Below, piece after piece: positions 53,442 to 61,857 of a stretch of DNA of 64,000 nt. Position 1 is the stretch's first letter, and the number at the start of each line of letters is the position of its first letter. Source of the stretch: JASJBU01 sp963790775 (lineage in GTDB: Bacteria; Pseudomonadota; Gammaproteobacteria; Chromatiales; Chromatiaceae); NCBI GenBank assembly GCA_963790775.1, contig CAWBPR010000017.1, positions 10,460-74,459 of the forward strand, given 5' to 3'. The notes under the pieces were generated by a model. The model saw only the letters and a program-made list of their open reading frames with translations. It ran no database searches and was not told the origin of the DNA. The position numbers and the translations under genes are program-made.

Positions 53442-54368
53442 CTAGCCTCGCAACCGCGCTCTGGCCTCGGTCCAGACCGGAACGCTGCCGATCTTCTTCA
53501 GCAGAAAATCAATGAAGATCCTGACTTTCGCGGTAAGCACATTCGATTTCGGATAGACGAGCCACAGGGCCGCCCGGTCATCGACCGTGTAGTCGGGCAG
53601 GACACGGACCAGCGAGCCGTCGGCAAGTTCGCGGTGAACGCTCCACAGCGCGTTCACCGAAATGCCTGCCCCGGCGATGGTTGCGATCTTCTGGCTCAAG
53701 CCGTCGTCGACAATGAGCCGGCACCCGGCCAGTCGCGGATTGACCTGCCTTGCGTTGCCATCACGCCCAACCAGCGGAATCGGTGACTGTTCCTTGAATG
53801 CGATCAATTGGTGCGCCGCGAGTTCATCTGGATGTGTGGGCGTGCCATGTTGATTCAGATAATCGGGTGACGCACAAAGGATACGCATGTCGTCGGCCAG
53901 TTTGCGCCCTTTCAGGCTGCTATCCGGGAGCGCCGAATTGCGCAGCGCCAGATCGAAGCTGCCCTGGATAAGGTCAAACTCCAGATCGGTGAGCCGCAGG
54001 TCGAGACTGATACCCGGATGCAACGCGAGAAACTCGGGCAGAACCGGCGCGATATAGAGCTGGGCGAACGTGCTTGGCGCGGTAAACCTAAGGGTACCCG
54101 TCGCCGTGGCGTTACCGCGTCCCAACGCGGCGTAGGCCGCGTTCTCTTGGACAAGGATCTCCCTTGCATAAGGCAGAAACTCCGCCCCCTCCAGCGATAG
54201 CGCCACTTTCCGCGTTGAACGTCGCAACAGATCTGCCCCCAAAGCTTTTTCAAGTTTCGCCAGTTTGGTGCTGGCCACGGCGGGGGCCATCCCCAGCTCC
54301 CGGCCGGCAGCACTAATGTTGAGTTTTTCAGCCGCGAGGACAAACAGACGAACGCTTTCTGTATCCAT
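53442..54368 (-). CDS. LysR-family transcriptional regulator
   Basis: The 308-residue product has the N-terminal winged helix-turn-helix (F-V-L-A-A-E-K-L-N-I-S-A-A-G-R-E-L-G, then S-T-K-L-A-K-L-E-K-A-L-G) and an effector-binding domain (L-P-D-S-S-L-K-G-R-K, A-H-Q-L-I-A-F). It is divergent from a quinone-oxidoreductase-like gene across 105 bp, the usual layout of a LysR regulator controlling its neighbour. Effector and targets are unknown. It starts at ATG 54368. Confidence 0.92.
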   Translation of the reverse strand: MDTESVRLFVLAAEKLNISAAGRELGMAPAVASTKLAKLEKALGADLLRRSTRKVALSLEGAEFLPYAREILVQENAAYAALGRGNATATGTLRFTAPSTFAQLYIAPVLPEFLALHPGISLDLRLTDLEFDLIQGSFDLALRNSALPDSSLKGRKLADDMRILCASPDYLNQHGTPTHPDELAAHQLIAFKEQSPIPLVGRDGNARQVNPRLAGCRLIVDDGLSQKIATIAGAGISVNALWSVHRELADGSLVRVLPDYTVDDRAALWLVYPKSNVLTAKVRIFIDFLLKKIGSVPVWTEARARLRG

Positions 54369-54473
54369 TTGATTATATCCAAATAACGAATTCTGAACTC
54401 AAAAATAGCCTATTTTTTTAGTTTTCACAAAAGACTACCTTAAGAGCAACACCCAACCCTTAAGAGAAGCTCG

Positions 54474-55460
54474 ATGAAAGCAATGGTCCTGAATGAGTAT
54501 GGTAACAACGCCGAATTCCAATTAACCAAGTTACCCCAGCCCTCTGTAAAGGCTGGACATGTGGTAGTGCGTGTCGCCGCAACCAGTGTCAACACGGTCG
54601 ATACCATGATCCGTCAAATGGGCAAGGATTTACCTCTTTCGCCTGATCTGCCTGCTGTACTCGGTATGGACTTCGCCGGCACCATAGAAGCTGTTGGTGA
54701 GGACGTCGCCAACTTTACCCCGGGCGACGAGGTTTATGGCTGCGCCGGAGGACTCGCGGATCTGCAAGGTACGCTGGCGGAATATATGCTGGCCGATGCC
54801 AGGTTGATTGCCCACAAACCTATAAGCCTTTCGATGCGCGAGGCTGCTGCGCTGCCACTGGTTGGCATTACCGCCTTTGAAGGCTTGCAAAGAGCCGGCG
54901 CTCGAGCTGGACAGAAAGTACTGGTTCACGGCGGTGCGGGTGGTGTGGGACATGTTGCCGTACAATTGGCCAGGCACCTTGGCACTGACGTCTATGCAAC
55001 CGTCTCTGGCGAAAAGCAGATGGAAATCATTGAAAAGTATGGTGCCACGCCCATCAACTATAAGGCCGAAAAGGTCGCCGACTACGTGGCAAAACATACC
55101 GACGGTGCCGGCTTTGACGTCATTTTCGACTCTGTTGGCGGAGCCAATATGAAGAATTCCTTCGAAGCAGCCGCATTGAATGGACAGGTCGTGTCGACAG
55201 TATCCATGCTGGAACTGGACTTGACGCCAGTGCACTTTAAAGGCCTGTCGCTGCACGTTGTCTTCATGCTGATCCCGATGCTGTACAACCACAAGCGAGA
55301 AGAACATGGAGCTATTCTGACGAAGCTTGCCGAGATAGCGGATGCGGGCGCACTCAAGCCATTGCTTGATGAAACACCTTTTGGCCTCGAAGAAGTCGGC
55401 AAGGCGCACGACCGTCTGACCAGCGGAGAAGCCATCGGCAAGGTGGTTGTAGATATCTAA
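54474..55460 (+). CDS. Zinc-independent quinone oxidoreductase / MDR-family reductase
   Basis: The 328-residue product belongs to the medium-chain dehydrogenase/reductase superfamily. It has G-M-D-F-A-G-T-I-E-A-V-G-E-D in the GroES-like domain and a Rossmann segment V-H-G-G-A-G-G-V-G-H-V-A-V-Q-L-A. The cysteine and histidine ligands of catalytic zinc are missing, as in quinone oxidoreductases, so NADPH-dependent reduction of a quinone or enone is likely. It is under the divergent LysR gene, and a short ABM-like remnant and DUF4437, LLM and SDR genes follow on the same strand. Confidence 0.88.
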   Translation: MKAMVLNEYGNNAEFQLTKLPQPSVKAGHVVVRVAATSVNTVDTMIRQMGKDLPLSPDLPAVLGMDFAGTIEAVGEDVANFTPGDEVYGCAGGLADLQGTLAEYMLADARLIAHKPISLSMREAAALPLVGITAFEGLQRAGARAGQKVLVHGGAGGVGHVAVQLARHLGTDVYATVSGEKQMEIIEKYGATPINYKAEKVADYVAKHTDGAGFDVIFDSVGGANMKNSFEAAALNGQVVSTVSMLELDLTPVHFKGLSLHVVFMLIPMLYNHKREEHGAILTKLAEIADAGALKPLLDETPFGLEEVGKAHDRLTSGEAIGKVVVDI

Positions 55461-55517
55461 GGAGTTATTGATGCGCACCGAGCAAATTACAACACAACCC
55501 TGAACTCAGGAGAAACC

Positions 55518-55610
55518 ATGTTTGTAAATACTGGCTGGATCATTGAAGCGAAGTTCAAAAACGGAAAACGTGACGAGTTCGAAGCGGTGATGAAGGAGAT
55601 AGCGCTATGA
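55518..55610 (+). pseudogene. Truncated ABM-domain (antibiotic biosynthesis monooxygenase) remnant
   Basis: ATG 55518, behind a good GGAGAAACC site, opens 30 codons (M-F-V-N-T-G-W-I-I-E-A-K-F, then G-K-R-D-E-F-E-A-V-M-K-E) and stops at 55610. This is the first strand and helix of an ABM-type monooxygenase of about 100 residues; the rest is missing. The stop overlaps the start of the next gene as ATGA. The 3' part may have been lost by deletion when the DUF4437 gene became fused behind it. Confidence 0.65.
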
Positions 55611-56422
55611 AAGCCAAACTTACAGCAATGGCATTAACAACATTGGTCGCTGTTAACTCGGCATATGCTGGTGGTAGTCAAGAGGTTGTCCTGACATCTG
55701 AAGTCGAATGGGAGCAACTCAACCCCGCCCGCGGCGACAAAAGTCCACAGGCGGGTACCCTCTGGGGTGATCGCAAGGGCGCTGTGCCGACGGGCTTTCT
55801 CGCCAAGTTTGTGGACGGCTTCTCGTCGCCGCCTCATATCCACAATGCCACGTACCGCGCAGTAGTCATTAGCGGCAGCATTCACAACGATGATCCTGAT
55901 GCCGCTGAGATGTGGATGCCCGCCGGATCCTTCTGGACACAGCCGAAAGGCGAAGTGCACATTACCGCTGCCAAGGGCAGTAACAATGTGGCGCTGGTCG
56001 AGATTGATCGAGGGCCGTACCTCGTCCTTCCAACAGAGGAGGCGTTTGATAGTGGGGAAAGGCCGATCAACGTGGACGCATCGAATATCGTCTGGGTCGA
56101 TCCGCCCGGAATTCCCGCCTCTGCCAACGGACCCAAGGTCGCCTACCTTTGGGGTAATCTGCAGGATGGTCTATCGAACGGAACCTTCGTCAAGCTTCCG
56201 ACTGGATTTACGGGAAAGATTCATAGCCACGGCTCGACCTTCCGCGCTGTAGTAATCAAGGGTCAACCACAGCACCTGGGAGCCGACCTCAAGACCCTGG
56301 AGCCAGGCAGTTATTTCGGCTCGAAGGGAGAGACGGTGCATCAGATCTCGTCTAAAGCGGGAGAAGAGAGCATCATCTACGTGCGCACGGATGGCAAGTA
56401 CGAAGTCGTTCCGGTGAAATAG
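55607..56422 (+). CDS. Exported double-cupin protein (DUF4437)
   Basis: The 271-residue product has a signal peptide (M-A-L-T-T-L-V-A-V-N-S-A-Y-A) and two cupin barrels in tandem, each with H-I-H or H-S-H and G-S-Y/F motifs (P-P-H-I-H-N-A-T-Y-R-A-V-V, K-I-H-S-H-G-S-T-F-R-A-V-V). This matches DUF4437. The repeated histidines could bind a metal, and the enzymatic role is unknown. It is periplasmic. It follows the ABM remnant by a four-base overlap and precedes the LLM oxidoreductase. Confidence 0.85.
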   Translation: MKAKLTAMALTTLVAVNSAYAGGSQEVVLTSEVEWEQLNPARGDKSPQAGTLWGDRKGAVPTGFLAKFVDGFSSPPHIHNATYRAVVISGSIHNDDPDAAEMWMPAGSFWTQPKGEVHITAAKGSNNVALVEIDRGPYLVLPTEEAFDSGERPINVDASNIVWVDPPGIPASANGPKVAYLWGNLQDGLSNGTFVKLPTGFTGKIHSHGSTFRAVVIKGQPQHLGADLKTLEPGSYFGSKGETVHQISSKAGEESIIYVRTDGKYEVVPVK

Positions 56423-56457
56423 CCGCGCCCGACTCCCTTGCAGTACAGGAATTTGAA

Positions 56458-57468
56458 ATGGCCAAACAAGCAAACAACGCGGTACACCAGACCGTCAACG
56501 ACGAACCGGGTTTCCAGTCCATCAATCGGGGCTACAACAGCGTATTCCGTCCCAACTATTTGAGCCTAGGACTGGTAGTGCCGCTGGAGACCTATTCACA
56601 AGGTCCGGTGCCAACCATGACCCGGCACCTGGAGCGTGTTCAACTGGCCGAACAACTGGGGTTTTCCGCCGTCTGGTTGCGCGATGTGCCGTTCAACGTG
56701 CCCTCGTTCGGGGATGCGGGCCAGATGTACGATCCCTTTGTCTATCTGGGCCTGCTGGCGGGCCAGACAAACCGGATTGCATTGGGTGTCGCCAGTATCG
56801 TTCTGCCGCTGCGACATCCGGCGCATGTTGCCAAAGCCGCAGCGAGCGTGGACGTACTGTCGGGAGGGCGCCTCATCCTGGGGGTCGCCTCGGGCGACCG
56901 GCCGGATGAATACCCGGCGCTCAATCTTCCCTTTGCCGAGCGGGGCGCGCATTTTCGCGCCAGTTTCAACTATATCGAGCGCATGTGGGAAGATGCTCCG
57001 GCATTCGAGAATTGCTATGGTAGCCCGCACGGCGGGATGGACATGTTGCCCAAACCGACGAACGGCAGACTGCCATTGCTGATCACGGGCGGCAGCCAGC
57101 AGGATCCAGATTGGATCGCACGGCATGGGGATGGGTGGATAACCTATCCTCGCGGAATCGCTGCACAGGCGCGAATCATCGGCGACTGGCGGGCACGCGT
57201 GGAAGCAGTTAGCGGCCCGGCAAAACCCGCAGTGCAGTCGCTTTATGTCGATCTGACCAAAGATCCTCAAGCACCACCACAACCGATCCATCTGGGTTTC
57301 CAATTGGGTGCGAATCATCTTCGCGCTTATCTGAAATCATTGGAGGCGATCGGCGTCAACCATGTGGCGCTGAATCTGCGCTTCAACCAGATGGATACGG
57401 AAGAAACCATGCAACGTCTGGCCGACAACATACTGCCTGATTTCCCCGGGCCAGACCTCGCTGAGTAG
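56458..57468 (+). CDS. LLM-class flavin-dependent oxidoreductase
   Basis: The 336-residue product is a luciferase-like monooxygenase: L-G-L-V-V-P-L-E-T-Y at the first strand, G-F-S-A-V-W-L-R-D-V-P, T-N-R-I-A-L-G-V-A-S-I-V-L-P-L-R-H-P, and G-R-L-I-L-G-V-A-S-G-D-R-P. The R-H-P motif is the bound-flavin signature of this group. Such enzymes use reduced FMN, often with F420 or a separate reductase. The substrate is unknown. It is in the LysR-linked cluster. Confidence 0.88.
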   Translation: MAKQANNAVHQTVNDEPGFQSINRGYNSVFRPNYLSLGLVVPLETYSQGPVPTMTRHLERVQLAEQLGFSAVWLRDVPFNVPSFGDAGQMYDPFVYLGLLAGQTNRIALGVASIVLPLRHPAHVAKAAASVDVLSGGRLILGVASGDRPDEYPALNLPFAERGAHFRASFNYIERMWEDAPAFENCYGSPHGGMDMLPKPTNGRLPLLITGGSQQDPDWIARHGDGWITYPRGIAAQARIIGDWRARVEAVSGPAKPAVQSLYVDLTKDPQAPPQPIHLGFQLGANHLRAYLKSLEAIGVNHVALNLRFNQMDTEETMQRLADNILPDFPGPDLAE

Positions 57469-57481
57469 GAGGACTCCGGTC

Positions 57482-58294
57482 ATGACGAAAACCATCTTCA
57501 TTACCGGTTCAACCGACGGCATTGGGCTCGAAGCGGCCAAAAGTTTGTATTCACAGGGGCACCACATCCTGCTCCACGGGCGGAGTGACATAAAACTGAA
57601 GGCGGCGGTAAATGCACTCTCCAATCGATCGGGTGATGGGCGCGTCGAAAGTTACCTCGCTGACCTGTCGCGCATGGCCGACGTGGAGACGCTCGGCGAA
57701 GCGATTGCCGCGAACCATGAACAACTCGATGTCGTGATTAACAATGCCGGCGTATTCCGCACCGCTGACACCTTCACGGATGACGGTCTCGACATTCGGT
57801 TTGCAGTCAACACATTTGCACCTTACCTGTTGACCCAGCGACTGCTGCCACTGCTTCGACCAAGGACGCGCGTGGTCAACCTCTCTTCCGCTGCGCAGTC
57901 GCCAGTCAACCTGGAGGCGCTGGCGGGAAAGACTAAGATCCCAGACCAGTTGAACGCCTATGCCCAAAGCAAACTGGCCCTCACCATGTGGTCCCGCACC
58001 ATGGCGCATTTGCACAAGAATCGTGCCCTGGGCTTTATCGCAGTGAATCCTGGATCACTGCTCGCGACCAAGATGGTAAAAGAGGGCTTCGGCATGGCCG
58101 GCAATGATATCCGCATCGGTGCGGAAATACTCGTCAGTGCGGCGCTCTCTGATGAATTCGCAGCGGCTTCCGGACTGTATTTCGATAACGACAAAGGTCG
58201 GTTCGCTTCACCGCATCCCGACGCGCTGGACCAGAAAAAGACGGAAAGGGTCGTGCGTGTTATCGAGACGGTACTGGCCGAGAAGTCGAGATAA
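57482..58294 (+). CDS. Short-chain dehydrogenase/reductase
   Basis: The 270-residue product has the SDR cofactor motif T-G-S-T-D-G-I-G-L-E-A-A-K, the structural N-N-A-G-V, and the catalytic Ser region (V-V-N-L-S-S-A-A) with Y-A-Q-S-K. It uses NAD(P)H to interconvert a carbonyl and an alcohol. It follows the LLM gene by 13 bp, with an AGGAGG-type site just before ATG 57482, and probably acts in the same detoxification or degradation pathway. Confidence 0.9.
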   Translation: MTKTIFITGSTDGIGLEAAKSLYSQGHHILLHGRSDIKLKAAVNALSNRSGDGRVESYLADLSRMADVETLGEAIAANHEQLDVVINNAGVFRTADTFTDDGLDIRFAVNTFAPYLLTQRLLPLLRPRTRVVNLSSAAQSPVNLEALAGKTKIPDQLNAYAQSKLALTMWSRTMAHLHKNRALGFIAVNPGSLLATKMVKEGFGMAGNDIRIGAEILVSAALSDEFAAASGLYFDNDKGRFASPHPDALDQKKTERVVRVIETVLAEKSR

Positions 58295-58440
58295 GGAGGG
58301 CATCCCTGATCAGGTGTTTTCCATTTTTTGATCCCGCTTTATTATTCATACCAGGCAATATTTACCAAGAACATCATTTACTGTATGAAGCTGAATGATA
58401 ATCGATGTCGACATTGACGATCAGCTTCCGAAGGACTGAC

Positions 58441-58938
58441 ATGCTACAAATTCGCGAAGCGTCCGAAGTCGACTTCGATAAGATCTGGCCTATCTTTCAG
58501 GCCATAGCGGCGGCTGGTGACACCTATGCCTATCCGACGAACGTCACAAGAGCAGAAGGCCGGCAACTCTGGTTGCATACACCGCGCAAAACCTTTGTCG
58601 CGGAAGATGACGGCGAGGTGCTGGGCACCTACTATATCAAGACCAACCAGGCCGGCCCCGGCGCCCATGTCTGCAATTGCGGCTACATGGTTGCGGCCGA
58701 TGCGCGGGGCAGAGGCATCGCCACCGCCATGTGCAAACATTCGCAGGCCGTCGCCCAGGAACTGGGCTACGAGGCCATGCAGTTCAACTTCGTTGCGTCA
58801 ACCAACGAGGGCGCCGTCCGGCTCTGGCAGAAGCTCGGCTTTGACATCGTTGGCAGGCTGCCCGGAGCCTTCAAGCATCCAGTCCAGGGTAACGTCGATG
58901 CACTGATCATGTACAAGTGGCTGGTTCATGACGCGTAG
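58441..58938 (+). CDS. GNAT-family N-acetyltransferase
   Basis: The 165-residue product has the GNAT core: M-L-Q-I-R-E-A-S-E-V-D-F at the start, Y-M-V-A-A-D-A-R-G-R-G-I-A-T-A-M (the acetyl-CoA R/Q-x-x-G-x-A segment) and V-R-L-W-Q-K-L-G-F-D-I-V-G. Start ATG 58441 fits the family; an in-frame start at 58405 is less likely. The acceptor is unknown. It ends the plus-strand run before the att 4 region. Confidence 0.88.
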   Translation: MLQIREASEVDFDKIWPIFQAIAAAGDTYAYPTNVTRAEGRQLWLHTPRKTFVAEDDGEVLGTYYIKTNQAGPGAHVCNCGYMVAADARGRGIATAMCKHSQAVAQELGYEAMQFNFVASTNEGAVRLWQKLGFDIVGRLPGAFKHPVQGNVDALIMYKWLVHDA

Positions 58939-59116
58939 TGAAGCCTTATCGGCATCATCGATAGAACCGAATTGTTGAATACATCGAAGACTGGTAAACG
59001 ACGCGGGTGAATACCTGGATGTATCCCGCGAAACGATGGTTGAGAGTCTGCGTCAACTGATCGGGGAGATATCTTCAATCTTCGTCCTCGAGTTCCTTTG
59101 GTCGCTTCATTAGCGA

Positions 59117-59419
59117 ATACCATGAACGGCTCGACACACAGCATGGTATTCGATAGTCGTGCTGAAATTGAGCAGCGCGATACCATGATCTGTACCATGA
59201 AAATGTCTGCTTACACGTGCCTGCCAGTGCCAGCAGATGCCAGACGCGTATGAGGCAAGTCTGGTAGTTACAGTAACTTATATGTGACTTGATGCCTGCA
59301 GGTGCCAGCCAGCGCCAGATCCAGCCTACTCCCACTCAACTGTAAACGAGCATTGGAAAGCCAGTAACGGCGCGGGTATTGAGAGGGTCACAAGTGACAA
59401 TAACATGAAAAATACCATG
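59117..59419. repeat. att site 4: guaA-end core with arm repeats on both sides
   Basis: The core at 59326-59343 encodes T-V-E-W-E-stop on the minus strand. Left arms: ATACCATG 59117, inverted CATGGTAT 59142, ATACCATG 59180 and GTACCATG 59192 (steps 25, 38, 12). Right arms: ATAACATG 59400 and ATACCATG 59412 (12 bp apart, the first 74 bp from the core start). The double set marks a junction between two elements, as at att 2. The right-hand element starts here and runs past the window edge. Confidence 0.78.
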
Positions 59420-59469
59420 TTCAGAAATTACTGCTAATCGACGCAAATATCACCAATTCACACAGTAAA

Positions 59470-59740
59470 TCATTTCTTCTCTAAACCAAACCCGACCGAT
59501 TCGACAACGGTCAACTCATAACGGGTTGTTCTGCCATTACCCGGTAGCGGTATGATGATTCCCTTGGCAACCAGATCTGAAAGATCACGACTCGCTGTTC
59601 GATTGGGACACTTGGTGATCGCTGCATATTTTTTTTTGCCTTTCTTCCCACCTTCAAAGCCCTTGCAACCTTCAGCAAATAGACGCGACACCATCCTGGC
59701 CTGCCGGTCATTCAGCTGATCGCCATAGGCTTCATAAAAA
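59470..59740 (-). pseudogene. C-terminal fragment of a Fic-family protein
   Basis: The minus strand encodes Y-G-D-Q-L-N-D-R-Q-A-R-M-V-S-R-L-F, then F-E-G-G, then a winged helix: A-I-T-K-C-P-N-R-T-A-S-R-D-L-S-D-L and G-R-T-T-R-Y-E-L. This is the end of Fic/DUF4172-type proteins, whose full length is about 370 residues. A frame change near 59695-59745 and absence of the H-P-F-x-D-G-N-G-R motif show that the AMPylation domain is lost. DNA up to 59860 shows no further intact part. Confidence 0.7.
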
Positions 59741-59870
59741 CTCCACTATGCTGGCCAACAGTACAGGATCGGCCAAGGCCTGCGCCTTAACCGAAGATTG
59801 AGCCATCTTCGCCAGATCGTAATAGTGGCGTGAATTGCAAGGCGGCTATGGATTTCCCTCTGGGCGATTA

Positions 59871-61565
59871 TCAGGTGTAGTACAGCGCCAGTGACAAACC
59901 CAGCATCACGGCGACCCAGATCACCATGCTGCCCGTCGGCCAGCTGCGCGCCAGCACGCCGTAAGTGCCGTGGTGCCGTGCCAGCATTCTAAGGCTGCTG
60001 GCCACCAGCTCCCTACCCTGCTCGCGCAGATTTCGGTCGATGGGGGCCAACCGGGCCACCGCCGTGTGGATCGCTTGTGGTGCCCAGCGGCGATACAACC
60101 AGTCCACGTCCAGATGCAAGGACTTGAGTTCCGGTGGATAAATGCCGGCCAGCTTGAGCCAGGTGAAGGCCAGGGCCGAGAAGGCCAGCAGCTGCAGCTG
60201 AGCCAGCACGTGGCTGACGTCGAAAGGCCAGAAGCCGGTGTCATAGGGCAGCAGCCCGTACAGCAGGCCCGGGAAGGTGCCGATGCCCACGCATAGCAGC
60301 GCGCCCAGGGTCATGGCCACCAGCATGTTGACGGGCGGCTCGTGAGCCGTCTCCACAAAGCGCGAATCATGGGCGAAGAAGGCAAAGAACGGGATCTTGA
60401 TGCCGGCATGGTGGAACACACCGGCAGCGGCGAACAGCAACGCCAGCCACACCACGGTGTGTCCTTCCTGAATGGCTGCAGCGACCACCATGGATTTGCT
60501 GACGAAACCGCTGAACAGCGGGAAGGCCGAGATGGATGCCGCTCCCACCATGCACAGTATCGCGGTCTTGGGCATCTTTTTGTACAGACCGCCGAGTTCG
60601 GAGCCCCGCATTTCACCGGTCACATGCAGAACCGCCCCCATACTCATCATCAACAGCCCCTTGAAGATGACGTCGGTGAAAGCGTGGGCGACGGCACCGT
60701 TGAGCGCGAGTTGGGTGCCAATACCAATGCCGACCACCATGAAACCCAGCTGGTTGATCAGACTGTAGGCAAGCACGCGCCGCAGGTCGTTCTCGATGAC
60801 TGCGAAAAAGATTGGAAAGCAGGCCATCAGAGTGCCGATCACTACCAGCAGATCGGTGCCGGGGAAGCCCCGCGCCAGGGCGTAGATGGCCACCTTGGTG
60901 GTGAAGGCACTGAGGAACACCGTGCCAGTCGGCGTGGCCTCCGGATAGGCATCGGTCAACCAGCCGTGCAGCATCGGGAAGCCCGCCTTGATGCCGAAGG
61001 CGATGAAGATCAACCAGCCGCCGGGCGCATCCAGGCCGATGAAATCGAAGGTCAGGCCGTTGCCGGCACTGGAATACCAGATGGCACCAGCCAGCAGCAG
61101 CACCCCGGAACCCACCTGCATCACCAGGTATCGCATACTGGTGGCCAGCGAGTGCTTGCTGCGACGCGCCAACACCAGGAACACAGAGGTGACGGCCAGC
61201 AGTTCCCAGAACACGAACAGGGTCAGCAGGTCGCCCGCGAACACCGCGCCCACCGCGCTGCCGGCATAGGCAAGCGCAGCCACGTCCTGCATCCTGTCCT
61301 TGATATGCAGCGAATACACCACACCGATGAACGCAGCGAGGTGGAACAGGTAGCCGAACAGGATGGACAATGCATCCACCCGCACCGGCGTCAGCTGCAT
61401 GCCCATCATCTGCAACTCAACGACGGTGCCGGGCTCGAGTTGGTAGACACCCCAGGCACCCAGCAGGGGTGCGGCCAGCATGACCAGCGCGCGCAGCGGG
61501 CCGCGGCTTACCGCAACCAGAGCGGCAGCCAGTAACAGCGCAAAGGCGGGCGAGAACTCAAGCAC
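59871..61565 (-). CDS. Mrp/complex-I-like antiporter subunit D
   Basis: The product of about 564 residues has twelve or more membrane helices of the NuoL/M/N-MrpD family. These include the conserved glutamate in F-V-F-W-E-L-L-A-V, the lysine region F-G-I-K-A-G-F-P-M-L-H-G-W-L-T-D-A-Y-P-E-A-T-P and N-D-L-R-R-V-L-A-Y-S-L-I-N-Q-L-G. Members move protons or sodium. Start GTG 61565 gives V-L-E-F-S-P; an in-frame start at 61709 adds 48 arginine/cysteine-rich residues that do not belong. The C-terminus carries an extra tail of about 90 residues. It overlaps the small membrane gene upstream by 8 bp. Confidence 0.85.
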   Translation of the reverse strand: MLEFSPAFALLLAAALVAVSRGPLRALVMLAAPLLGAWGVYQLEPGTVVELQMMGMQLTPVRVDALSILFGYLFHLAAFIGVVYSLHIKDRMQDVAALAYAGSAVGAVFAGDLLTLFVFWELLAVTSVFLVLARRSKHSLATSMRYLVMQVGSGVLLLAGAIWYSSAGNGLTFDFIGLDAPGGWLIFIAFGIKAGFPMLHGWLTDAYPEATPTGTVFLSAFTTKVAIYALARGFPGTDLLVVIGTLMACFPIFFAVIENDLRRVLAYSLINQLGFMVVGIGIGTQLALNGAVAHAFTDVIFKGLLMMSMGAVLHVTGEMRGSELGGLYKKMPKTAILCMVGAASISAFPLFSGFVSKSMVVAAAIQEGHTVVWLALLFAAAGVFHHAGIKIPFFAFFAHDSRFVETAHEPPVNMLVAMTLGALLCVGIGTFPGLLYGLLPYDTGFWPFDVSHVLAQLQLLAFSALAFTWLKLAGIYPPELKSLHLDVDWLYRRWAPQAIHTAVARLAPIDRNLREQGRELVASSLRMLARHHGTYGVLARSWPTGSMVIWVAVMLGLSLALYYT

Positions 61566-61857
61566 TCGGATTCTCCCCGGATGACGAGTCCTCGCTCGGC
61601 GGCGCCTCGTCGTAGTAGTCCTCCTCGCGGATGAGGACCTTGCGCAGCTCCTTCGCCAGCAGCACCAGCAGCACGCAGGCGACAAAGCCATAGACCGCAT
61701 AAAAGCCAAACATTGCCTCCCACGGATGAGACACGTGACGGTGCAGCACCAGATCCAGGCCCGCCAGGATCACGCAGGCACCCACCAGACCAAACACTAC
61801 CCTGCGCACGTTACGCGGGTTGTCGAACAAATAGGTCTTTTGCTTGTCGGCACTCAT
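61558..61857 (-). CDS. Small membrane protein of the antiporter cluster
   Basis: The 99-residue product has two membrane helices (V-F-G-L-V-G-A-C-V-I-L-A-G-L-D and F-Y-A-V-Y-G-F-V-A-C-V-L-L-V-L-L-A) and an acidic tail (E-E-D-Y-Y-D-E-A-P-P-S-E-D-S-S). It lies between two subunit-D-type genes, overlapping the next by 8 bp and the previous by 4 bp, so it is a structural part of the same complex. It resembles the small hydrophobic subunits of Mrp/Mnh-type systems, but I cannot match it to a named one. Confidence 0.7.
   Translation of the reverse strand: MSADKQKTYLFDNPRNVRRVVFGLVGACVILAGLDLVLHRHVSHPWEAMFGFYAVYGFVACVLLVLLAKELRKVLIREEDYYDEAPPSEDSSSGENPSA

Noticed and set aside
23704..59419. CRISPR or integron array reading of the repeated sites
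   Set aside because: There are only four widely spaced sites, without regular spacers or attC folding, and their cores match a protein-coding 3' end.
60342..61535. Plus-strand open frame of about 400 codons
   Set aside because: Its composition (very rich in H, Q, G, E and R) is that of the antisense of a hydrophobic membrane gene; the minus-strand antiporter explains the region.
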